From positions 10,601,045 through 10,665,044 of the forward strand of contig CM119267.1 of NCBI GenBank assembly GCA_051294375.1: a stretch of 64,000 nucleotides of DNA, in the 5' to 3' direction. A model generated the notes under the pieces. The model was not told the origin of the DNA. It made no database searches and saw only the letters and a program-made list of their open reading frames with translations. Positions 23,601 through 34,331 of this stretch are shown piece after piece (the stretch's first letter is position 1; each line of letters begins with the position of its first letter). This stretch comes from Paraspadella gotoi (Eukaryota > Chaetognatha). A program made the position numbers and the translations under genes.

Positions 23601-25292
23601 AATGTCTCTCGATGTTGTCTTCTTTGCATTTTTTCTTGAAGGCGAGTTTGCTCTTCTTCTTGGCGGCCTTCGCATCAACGGGTTCAGGTTCCAGATCTTT
23701 CTTTGCGGGCTTTTCCTGGGTTCCGAAAAAAAGTAAGTACACGTTTAAAATCGACAACTTTTGACAAGTTTTGAGGCGGGTAAGTTAGTGCATCAATCAG
23801 CCCCCGAGATGGAAACCATTTTTCACAAAACCTTTTTCTTCTTCTCCATTTTGGCTTTGATCTCGCCGACGCCGACTTCGCCGCCGAAGACGAAGTCGTC
23901 GTTGTTGAGGCAGTCGCTGTCGAAGAGTTCGATCCTCAGTCGATCGAAGGACTTGGCGACGGAGAATTCCATCTCTTCGGGCCACACCGGATTTGCGTTG
24001 TTGTTAATCACCTTCGTCTCTTTCGATTGGCAGAGGTGACCTGGTTTGTGAAATCGTCGAGAGCCTTTATCCTACTTCCGACTGATGATAGTAGAAATCT
24101 ACTATGAAATTAAATTCAATGTGGGTGGGGGTTCAAAACTTTAGTCTTGAAGTCAACGTTCAGGTAAGAAAAATAATTTTTTATTGTTACTATCAAAATT
24201 ACAATATTACTATATAATGATATAAAAATTTTTTCATCAAAAAAAGTTAAATAAAACATATAACAACTTTCAAAAATTTTTATGTTTTCTTGGTGAAAAT
24301 TAGGAAAAAGTAATAAAATTATCGAAATATGATGATGATTATTAGTAGTTTTTCATATTTTTCACCCACTTATGATCAAAATATTGAAAAAAGAATTATA
24401 CTTTGTGCAGACAACTTTTTGCAAGCTACCTGAATCTGATCTAAAAATAAAAAAATCTTAAAACAATTTTTAGCCATTCCTATTTATAAATAAATATTAA
24501 AAAATTAATATATAGGGTATGGAGTAATATCAAAATGTTTTGCCTATTCAAATTTTTTTTAAAATGTCTAAATTTTCGTTTGAGCAGTTGCTTAATTCAA
24601 ATTTCTTAACCACTTTACTGAGTTAGGCTAACCCTAATGATAGTATGACAGAGACATGAAATGTAACCTTTAGAGTTGACCACGGAAAACTTGACGTATG
24701 GATCGATGGCAGAAAACCTGCTGAGCTTCGGCAGCCTCAAGCCCCTGAGGTCCTTGAGACAGAGAATCGCTACGGTGGGATTGTGTAGCAATTCCAATCC
24801 CTGGACGATTGCCGGGAATGACACCGTCTCCAGACGCTTGCGAAATCCGTTGGCGACCATGCCGCTGCTGCATTCGGCGTGACACTCGATCAGCACGCAG
24901 ACGATGCCTGGCGAAGCCTCCGTCAACGACGCTGTCGTCACGTAGCTCTTGACGCCTGGGTTCGGCTCAATGCTCACCTGACCAGGCCAATCAAGACAAG
25001 TTTACCCTTTTTTGTACAACTTTCTAAATTCTTCTCGTGCTAAACCGACCAATGAATACTTCATGACGTGAGCCTCGTCGTCGCGGGACTCCAACTTCTC
25101 TTTGATGACGTTGCGTTCGAAGGTCAAAACCCTGACGGCGCCAACTTCGTCCTCGGCGTCGTCGACCAGTGAAGCCTCCTTGACGAGCGACCAGTAGGCG
25201 CGAGTGGAGGCGCCGAATCCGCGAAAGGACGACCAGACATCCTCCAACTCGGCGTGGACGAAACCTTGGAAGACGGCGTCGATGGCGGGCAT
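20616..25292 (-). CDS. SRPBCC-C2-lipoxygenase fusion protein, 14 exons
   Basis: Exons 25292-25050, 24977-24668, 24040-23832, 23715-23544, 23471-23262, 23171-22891, 22773-22580, 22514-22361, 22256-22034, 21851-21677, 21584-21462, 21384-21207, 21127-20978 and 20768-20616 join in frame to 924 aa. Residues 1-145 resemble an SRPBCC/START-like polyketide-cyclase fold (ELEDVWSSFRGF, then VGAVRVLTFE). Residues 148-245 are a C2 domain (IDPYVKF, NANPVWPEE, then FDSDCLNNDD with Asp225, Asp227 and Asp233 as likely calcium ligands). A Lys-rich linker (about 248-295) follows. From about 320 on it is a lipoxygenase: CRQFFQGVNPFQVKVV, NQIFTPESPSVKWLYAK, iron ligands His598 and His603 (HLGMSH), His802 and Asn806 (HSAQN), FYYRDDGFLLWE, and a terminal Val924 where the family has Ile. 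It should oxygenate polyunsaturated fatty acids. No PLAT domain is seen. The first C2 loop appears to lack one acidic ligand. Confidence 0.9.
24041..24667 (-). other. AT-rich intron 2 of the lipoxygenase gene
   Basis: The longest intron of this gene, very AT-rich, with no recognisable insertion. Most other introns of the gene are about 60-230 nt. Confidence 0.7.
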
Positions 25293-25486
25293 CTTCGTCT
25301 ATTTTGTCGAGGATTTTTTTTTTAATCAAAAAAGAATTTAATGTAGGAGAGGATTTGGAAAACGATGGTGGACGAAACTTTAAGACAAAACCGACAAAAC
25401 CGACTGCCGACAATAACCGGTTAAAAATGAAAAAAAAAAACATTGAGACAATTTAGGAGGGGCTGGAAAAGCCGGTTTCGAAAATC

Positions 25487-25655
25487 TGACAAGACCAAGA
25501 ACGTTACGCAAGGACGGTCTCGCTTTGCCAACGCAGAGGGAAGTCGTTAAGACTGGATGGAACCGCAACGCTTGGGATGTTGCGTTTCCCCTCTAAGCCA
25601 ATGGAATTGGCTGAACGAAGGAGGATGTGAGGCAACCTAACTTAACTTAACTTAA
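25487..25655 (+). repeat. Dispersed repeat, copy 1, ending in CTTAA tandem
   Basis: Shares an almost identical segment beginning GGACGGTCTCGCTTTGCC and diverged downstream blocks (CCAATGGAATTGGCTGA..GTGAGGC) with the reverse complement of 56400-56600. It ends in a TAACT/CTTAA short tandem (25636-25655). It sits about 200 nt upstream of the lipoxygenase start. Confidence 0.75.
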
Positions 25656-27144
25656 CATCACAACAAGAAATGACTAAAAACTCTAACCTGGCACGTATCG
25701 TCTATTAAGGTGTTTTTCTTTAAAATTAATATTTAAAAACTGACATTCGAAATATAAGGGTGCCCTTATCACTATAAGAGCATACGATTCTACTTAGTAG
25801 TCTTATCCTGAAAGAAAAAAAATCAGACATAACATTGGTCCCCCAAAAAATTACCCATTCCATCCCACTCTGTTCAGCCTTTTAGATATTGTGAGGTTCT
25901 CATTAATGATTTTTTTACAGAAATGATGTGTCATATTTATTTAGAAAACTAGGGCAGGAAGTAATATAACCTTGTGTTGTATAGATGCTCCCTCTATCTC
26001 CAGAAGACAACTTTTACAACCCTCTTCCATTAATAATATATTTTCAGATTTAGATTATCAAAAACCTAAATTAATAAAAATAATAATAAATATTAAAAAT
26101 ATATAAATTGTAATAAATACTTTTAACGAATATTATAAAATCTAAGACTTAAAACAGTGAAACGAGTAATTTTTGCAATTTTCATAGCCAAAGTAAAGGG
26201 TAACGTAAGTCAGTCAAATTAATCAATTTGGCGATTTTGCGGTCAATGAAACTGGGCAACAAGCGGATTCTCGATCGTTGGGATAAAGTCGTCATTTTCA
26301 GCACTCTCCCACCTTCGAGAATCAGCAAATAATTTTAGGAAAAAAAACCCATAAATTTTCTTTCTTTGTTATCGTTTATGAGTAAAACCCGAGCAAATGT
26401 TTCAATTTTACGAGCAACGCCCCAAACCGAGTGACTTTAGTCACGACTAAGAAATTTTCGGAGACCGAAACCGGTTAAATAATTCGAGCGACAACGGGGG
26501 TCATCCTGAACGAAGAACTTTGCATTTCGAGAATATGAGAAGATCACGTCCATTTCCTCGCCCTGTCCTCAACCATTTCCTCCGCTTTGCATCCCACTAT
26601 TCAAAAAAAAAAAAGTTTGAACCGGACGAGCGACTTACCTTTTTCCGTTCGAGGATGTTTGCCGACTTTTTCGTCTGGCTGCGACTTACCCGTGGCCTCG
26701 TCGGCATTCGTCCGACCCGAATCTCCATCGTATTGACCTTTCCATTTTTGTTGATCCTAAGAAGACAGAAAAGACGACGGCGCATCCACTGTCGCGACGC
26801 AAAGTCCGATTATCATTTTCACGAAATAAAGCAGACTGAATTATCATAAAATAAAAAACAATATCGCCAAATAGAAAAATAAAATTCTGGGGGCTAAATG
26901 TCAAAACCGATGTTTATGTAAACAATCTAGAAAGAGAAGTAAAGGTCATAACTTAACGAACAATTTATTTTTTATAATCCCAAGAGTGAGTGAGAGATGG
27001 AGATAGAAAATGTGGGTCGAATTCTAAACATCTTTACAGAAGCACCCAGAAAAGATTACCTTTAGTTTAACCAAATTTTGTTGTTTTCGATCTCGCGTTT
27101 CGTTATCTTCGTTTTTTCGTCTAGAGAAACGTTTGCCTGCCTGC

Positions 27145-27149
<5 letters not shown>

Positions 27150-27179
<30 letters not shown>
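27150..27179. repeat. Short (CT)n microsatellite
   Basis: CT array of about 30 nt, the only one between 21 and 41 kb. Confidence 0.9.
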
Positions 27180-27182
<3 letters not shown>

Positions 27183-29014
27183 CTTTCTTGCTCGTTTGGT
27201 TTCCAACCCCTGACACCCAATAGAGAAAAGAGATAAGACGGCGCGGTGACCTCATAGCACACGGGAGAGAAATCTCGTCAGCGAGATGCCTGGGAGGTGG
27301 ACTGGTGAAGGATATTTCGGGGTGAGGCTCTTTGTAGGGGAGACTACCGCTGTGAACTTGTGAAGGCAGGCAGTGATATCTGAGGCTTAAGGGTGGCGAC
27401 GTTTACTTGGAATTTGTCGGAAAGGAATTTGTTGAAAGCGAAGCAAGAAACGCCCGAAGAAGTTAAAATACTGACGTGGAATAAAAAAAATACACATAGC
27501 TATGAATAGACAATAGTCCAGTTAAGGTGGCTCGAAAAAAAACTGACAACTTCTTCTGTTACCCACGAAGTACTCTTTTTAATTTTACTGAAAACTTACC
27601 ATTTTACATTTTTAAAAATGGGCCCACCGTATGGATTTTTGACTTTTAAGCTAGAAGAGCCAAGGATAATTTTTTTGTGATGTTAACTAAAATTTCTGAA
27701 AATTAATATATAAGATAATTTTAAGTCCGGTGTCTCATGGGTCAACGAGATTTTCACTTTTTTCATGACATGTTCACTCCTTTGTACAACCCCAAATTAC
27801 CATTAAAGCCAAGAATAAACTACCTTCATTGTGTTCGTCATGAAATAAACGAGGTTTCCGTTTTGAAGGCAATTAGATTTTCAAAAAGTTTATTTAATTA
27901 CGATTTTTTTTCTACGAATGAAATCTGGGGCGCGACTCACATTTTTCTTATTTTTTTCCCTCAGCAATTCGTTTTTCTTTTCAGCTGTAGACCACCTTCC
28001 CAAAAATTCCTTTTCAACATCTCAAAACCTTGAAATTTTTTTTTTTACCTTGAATTTTTTTTTATTTTTTCATTGCAAGAGAGCAAAAAACTTTTCAAAG
28101 CGTATATCATCGTTTTACAAACGGTTTAAAGAATAAATATAATTACTATTTATCAAAACAGTAGTTTTGTCCGTTTAGCTTAGTTAATTAAATAAGTTGG
28201 TTTACGTGTATAATGACATTTTTCCGTAAAAATTCGGATCATTTATTTTGATGGCAATTTAAGTATGAACTACAAAAATCGGGAAATTTCTACGGAAAAA
28301 CACATGAATCTGAAAGACTTAAGTCGTTAAACGAAACAATTTTTTTTTGTCATCTTAAATAAGACTGAACACGAGAATCGGTCGTAAAAATCAATGTCAA
28401 AAAAGATTTTTTTTATTTAAAAAAAAAAAATATTATCACTTATCTCGAGGTTTGATCCTCAAGCGAATAATGATTTCATTCTTTGTCGTTGCGCAATCTC
28501 ATGACCAACTTCGCTCTGCAATCTCACAAAGATAAATCTCTTGATAGTCTCCGGGCGAAGCAACCGCTTCCGTTCAGGCAAGCCAATTTAGATATTTTGC
28601 ACAACCTCGATTCCCGTCGATACGAAGACGGAAGAACTGGGAACAAATTTGGGGTTGACATTCGGCTAAGAATTTAACAACTCTACTGGAATTCGTTATC
28701 ACTAATCAGTTATTTTAAACTGTTCTGTTGAAAACAAGTGAATTTCTTCAGTTCAGGTTTTCTCCATAATTGGGTGATATTGAAAAATCGGAATATTACA
28801 CAGCTTTAAAAAATCTGCCCTTTTGCTTCCAGGCTTAAATACGAGATATAAATATAACAAAAATAAGACAGTTAAAATTGGGCTAAAAATAAGCCGGTTT
28901 CATTTCGGATCTAGTTGGTAATCAAAAAGAATATTATGCTGGACTAAAATCCGCCAACCGTTCTTCAGCGGCCATTGATGCCGGAGTCAAGTCATTCCCC
29001 TCCCAACCCAAAGG

Positions 29015-29070
29015 TCCGGGGTTCTAGCCCGGTGGTCGCCTAGCAGTTAAGAGGGACGGGGCGCTTAACC
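29015..29070 (+). repeat. tRNA-like sequence, possible SINE remnant
   Basis: A B-box-like GGTTCTAGCCC (29020-29030) is followed directly by a stretch like the 5' half of a tRNA (TCGCCTAGCAGTTAAGAGGG). The order suggests the junction of two tRNA-like units. No full cloverleaf can be drawn, so it is not called as a tRNA. Confidence 0.25.
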
Positions 29071-31630
29071 CGCCTGTAACACGGTGTTACAACCTGATCC
29101 GAAGCTCAGTGACAGAACCGTTCAATATAAGCAGTCCCTATCACATAACAATAATTACTGTCTCTTCAATATTTTATTTTTTTATTTTTACGCAGAGGCC
29201 AATTCTCGAACACACTCGAGCATACCTTTCGGTTTTGACTTTTCTCCGATAATCGATCTCTCTTTACCCCGAGGAAAAAGAAAGGAATCGGGAAGGAAAA
29301 TCTTAATCAGATTTGGAAGGAAAGATCAGATTCATAAGAATGGGTAAATCCAATATTGTTTAGGGTTAGGGTCGAGCTTATGGGCTCGCATCAGTTAATC
29401 AATCATTCAATCGACAGAAGCAATGGTAAAAAAAAAATGATATCGTACAGGAGAGAGAATGATCCCACGCCGAGTCGTGCGTTTGAAGCATGCGTTGTCT
29501 GAAATCTTGCTTCGATCTTGCTTTTTTTTAAAAAAGCGGGGGTAACGGGCGTCTCTTCGAATAACGGGAATAGTAAAACTGTAGTGAACGGGCTGACGCG
29601 TGAAATATCACGCATCAGAACGTGAGGGATGCGAGTCTCGGTGTGGGGTGGAGGGATGGGGTGGAAGGTTGAACAATAGAATGGAGCTCTCGAGCGCAAA
29701 ATTTTCATTTTAAATATGTTTCAATATTAATTATACGTGGAATGTATAAACTTAAAGTACAAGAAATGTTTTGTTTATATTCTGAAGGCATCAAAACAGA
29801 AATTACAATACATTAGTAGTAATATCCTTATTGAAAGATTTTGTGACTACTTATAAAATAGGAAATTTTAAAACAATTTTTTAAAAATTTTTATTAAAGA
29901 TTCAGATTGCTCATAAAAAGTTAAACTAAAAATATAAAACATGTTATGTTTTAAAATTTCGATATCTTCACTGTCAGAAAAAGTCAGAAAAAGTCAAAAT
30001 TCTCTACTTTTTTACTCTCTGTAGTAGAAACTATTATATGACAAAATTTTTTTTTCATTTTACGCAGTTTTAACATTAAAATATCAAATAACATATTTTA
30101 TAAAAGTCTTTTTTTTTCTGACTAATCCGTTTATAAAGGGCTTAACTTTTAACAGTTTCATATACAAACGAAGCAAAAAAATACTGTAACATGTCTTAAA
30201 TATTTTCGTCGCTCCACCCTGTTGAACAAGGGGAAAAATGGGGAGAAGGAAGGATTATGAACGGGGTGAGAAAAAGCTCGAGACCCTCCACCAGCACAGA
30301 GCTAAAAGGGAATAATATTCTCAATCGACGTTCAGAGAATGGGGATTCTGACTTTTCACCCAATGTGAGAATTGTTGTCAGCGGCCAGGTTGTAGTCGTT
30401 GAGAGAAAGATTAAGAGCGGGATGATTTGCATAACCGGAAGAAGGAAGAAAAACTGAAAAAAATAAATGGAGGGCAGCTCCACAGAATACTAGCTCATTG
30501 AGTATGTATAAAGATTTAATACTAATTGTAATTCCCAGAATATCAATTTTCAGCGGAAATTTGAGGGTTTTGCAGGATGGGCTTGGTGTGTGGAAAAGTT
30601 GGGATATAGGCTTATAGCCTATCTGGTAGGTACGATGAAGTTAAGAGAAAAAATTAAATAAGAGCGCGGGATGAATGGATGCTTTGAAGGTTGAAAACTC
30701 ATGGGAAGAGTCGTCGGAAAAGATGATGAGAACGAGGCTAGCGGGGAAAAAAATCGGTTTATGAGGTGCTGAATATCACGTTTCTCGCTCTCTCGCTATC
30801 CTTCTCGTCAGAAAATTGTTTTTCTCTTTAACAAGTGGTTCTAATAGTTAACTTCCGAAATTAGCAATCTATAAATAATAATTCTGAAGAGAAATCACGA
30901 ATGTATCGCGAAAAGATAAATATTTATAAAGATAAATATTTCATCCGTCATTCAGTCAAAGACCGAAATAGTAAGTCAACAGGAAGAAAATTAAAATGTT
31001 TTTACAGCATCTTGAATTTAAAAAGTTATTGCACTCTCAAAAGAAACTGACGAGTTTTGGCTTCCAGCAGCGTTAAATGGCAAAATGGTCTTTGTCTTGA
31101 AAGCTTAGGCCCTAAGTTAGGGACTAATAAAAATGTAAGTAAAACCAGGAAGTTGAACATTCCCGATAAATGAAAAACAACGATGATGAATAATTGGGAG
31201 CGAAAACCTACGGGATATTTGTTGCGTCCACCGGAGTGCACTTTTTTTCTTGCGCCTCTCTTCCTTTTCCGAAAGAGCGTGAAGTCAGTTCGTATGATCC
31301 AAAAGAACAAAAGATTCAATGAAATTTCCGTTTTGGATTCCGCATTAGAAATACAAAAACGGGACAGCCATGAATAGATCTGTTTCACTTTAATACTCGG
31401 TATAATGGTAAAAATGAACACGGCTAAATTTATTTTTATTTTTATATTCGCCGACCGGGATTTTGCAGTCAGTTAGTTTTTCGCTTTTTATGAACGTTTT
31501 ATAGAAATCTCATTACTCAAAAAAAAAAAATTTACCCTTACCAATATTATTTTTTTAATTTTTATTACAAACTAACCTTAAAACTAACCTTAAAACCTAA
31601 CTACTCTTAACCCAAGTTTAAACTAAAATA

Positions 31631-31800
31631 ATTAGAGAATTGACAAAGTTTTTTTTTGCAACGAATTTTATTTAAATTGAACAGACATGTTTCGACTTGC
31701 TTTACAAGCCTTCATCAGCGTTTGTAAAGCAAGTCGAAACATGTCTGTTCAATTTAAATAAAAAATTCGTTGCAAACAAAAACTTTGTCAATTCTCTAAT
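31631..31800. mobile_element. Foldback hairpin element with 77-79-nt arms
   Basis: Positions 31631-31707 and 31722-31800 are near-perfect inverted repeats around a 14-nt loop. Both outer ends read ATTAGAGAATTGACAAAG outward-in; differences are confined mostly to the A/T runs. The loop-side minus strand carries CTGATGA (31718-31712) and GAAAC (31693-31689), separated by a segment able to pair GGCTTG with CAAGTC, similar to a hammerhead ribozyme core. Such cores occur in Penelope-like retroelements. It may be a foldback copy or MITE. Confidence 0.7.
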
Positions 31801-34331
31801 CACTACTAACAACGAAAAAGAAAGGATTTCTTCGAATAATTATTTTAAATTTATTTTAATTATTTTAGTTGAACAAATAATACCAAATATTCAAAAATAT
31901 CTTTTTTTATCTAACGAAAAATGAAGAAATAAAAAAATTGTATTACTGCGAAAACTGAGATTGGACAAAGGGAAAACAAAATTCAATGGATTAACAAACC
32001 ACCGACCGGTCGTAGCTAAGGTTGGTTGAGGACGTCGAATAGTAAACTTACCCGCAAAATATTTTATGTACTCCTTAATCATACTATCTCACGTCTAAAT
32101 ATCCTTGTTTGTTCACTCAAATAAAATTTATGTTCCCCAGTGCTCCACTCTACTGTGTAGTGCTGCATAACGCTGTTCCGTCCATCAGCAGTTCAGTGTT
32201 CTGATCGAAACGGTACTATACGGCCAGTTAAAGGTAAAGATCCGGTGGAAAGCCTCCCGCACATCCTACGTTCCGGAGAGAAAACTTACAGACACACAGA
32301 GCACATTAGGTTTGGGGGCTATCACATTATTGGTTTGAGAACTTCTTTCTGACTTAAATATAATTCTTTCAAATGAAAAAATGAAATAAAAATCATTAAC
32401 GGATATTTATTTAAATGATTTAAGGTATAGAATATATTCCACGTACAGGATTTAATAGCAAAGAAGCAATAGCCACAATCAGAAATAGTTTTTAACACTG
32501 TCATTTTAGAAGCTTTTAAATAAAAAAAAAAGTTAATCAAATAAAAACGGGCTTATCGCAACGTTTCGACATGAGTCGAAAAAACTCTGTGGTCTCATAT
32601 TAAAATCATTCATAGGTTGTCATTAAAAAAAAGAAGAAAAAAAAGAATGAATCATATGATAGGGCAAGATGATTCGTTAACTATTCGTAAATACCACGAC
32701 AATGAGTTTTAAACGTTCCGATAATCGAAAACTTCACGTATTCGTCCTAGACCGCAAAAATGTAGACTAGATTCTGAGAATATTCTCTGTTAAAAGAAAA
32801 GTGGCGCAGTTGTGCGCAGGATTCCAGCTCATCCGTGTCACGGAAAGTGTTTTTTCTGTCAACGCGTAAGTTGTCGCGGTTGTTTATCTCCATGAAGGAC
32901 ATTTGTTTTACTTTCGGAAAAGACGAGCGTTATCAATCGAGCGACTGATTAGCGATTACCCGTTATAAGATCTCGTTCTAAGTTCTACTTCTCATCGACT
33001 TCCTGTCATTCTTTACACTCAGTTAAAAAACAATTGTTGGATCGCTTTGGAGATTTACCACTCAAGATAACTTCGAATTTCATCTTATAATTAAAATAAA
33101 GACAGAGCGCGTGAAAAAACTCTGAACTGCATCACGTGCGAAGAGAAAAAAAATAAAGAAAGGCGCGGATGCTTGTGTGTGCGTGCTATAAACGAAAATC
33201 AAACGAATTTCCTTTGCTTGACATCATTCGATGCGTCAGCATCTTTCTCAAAATGAGTAAAATAACGAAGGTATAAAATATTGTGTAAATAATCTGGGTA
33301 AAATGAGAGTAGAAAAGGGATAAAAAGGACAGTAAATAAAGATTGTTGTTCGATGGGACGATAGTTATTAGTTAATGTTATAGATTTTGCCAAATCTCAT
33401 TTCAAGACCAATACTTTTATAACCAACTTTTATAAATTTGAGTTTTTTCAAAATTTCTTAAATTGATGCTCATTAGGGCGATCAAATAAAACACGCCAAT
33501 CCAAGAAAATGACAAGGTAAGGGATTCTGGCATGGGTAAATAACTTAACAGAACGATTAATATGACTGTAAAAGAATTGCGAATGTCAATGTGAGGACAA
33601 AACATATTGGTGATAAGGGTTCGGGATTACATAATACGTGAGTACTGAGTAAAAGCACAGGTAATTAGAAAAATAAAAGAATATAAAACGTGACTTAAGC
33701 GTAAAACGAAAAAAAAACAAAAAAACAAAAACAAAAGAGACTAGGAAAGGCTGAAGTACCGTAAATTAGGAGGTTCATGGATATTGAATAAGAGACACCA
33801 ATTTTGAATGCATGGAATTTTTTTTCCATTAGTTTTAGCTAAAGGAAAACTAAAAATAGCCGATATACAGCGCGAAAGGGTAAAATAAGTAGGGAGTATA
33901 AAAACGGAATGTACATATTTCCATAAATTTTTCCATCAACTTCCATCGCGGAAAAACAAAAAACAAAAATTAAAAAATATAGAAATTGCGATTGTTCAGA
34001 TCTTAAAAAAATTGCACTGATATTCATGTTCTTGGAAAAATTAATCGTAGGCCTATTAATTTAATAACTAGAAAAGCGCCAATAGATTTGCTTTTCACAA
34101 GGCACAACCTGAGTTTGGACAGAAGGCATATTTTCGCAAGTAGTACTTGAATGTGAGTCGACTTACCAAGTCGATTATTTTTTATGTGCCTCTCGTTAGC
34201 TACCACATCGCGTTTTCACAAGTTACAGGAATTTTTTTTATATACTTGCTTATTTTTGTCTCGAGTCAAAATTGCCAAAGGAAGCTATGAAGGTAATAAG
34301 GAAACTTCCATCTTTTAGATTGAAAACATTG
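31801..34331. other. Intergenic region downstream of SARM1
   Basis: AT-rich, no supported gene. At 32551-32580 a sequence with AACGTTTCGAC and a CGAC/GTCG pairing resembles part of the foldback element, so a decayed retroelement may span about 31.6-32.6 kb. Confidence 0.45.

Larger units (their letters stand above)
25656..31630. other. Intergenic DNA without supported genes
   Basis: AT-rich with many homopolymer runs. It contains a CT array at 27150-27179 and a tRNA-like sequence near 29019-29060. Plus and minus open frames here are short, low in complexity and without family resemblance. Confidence 0.55.

Noticed and set aside
27230-27420. GC-richer patch as a possible structural RNA (5S, U1)
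   Set aside because: Compared by eye with 5S and U1 landmarks and none fit.
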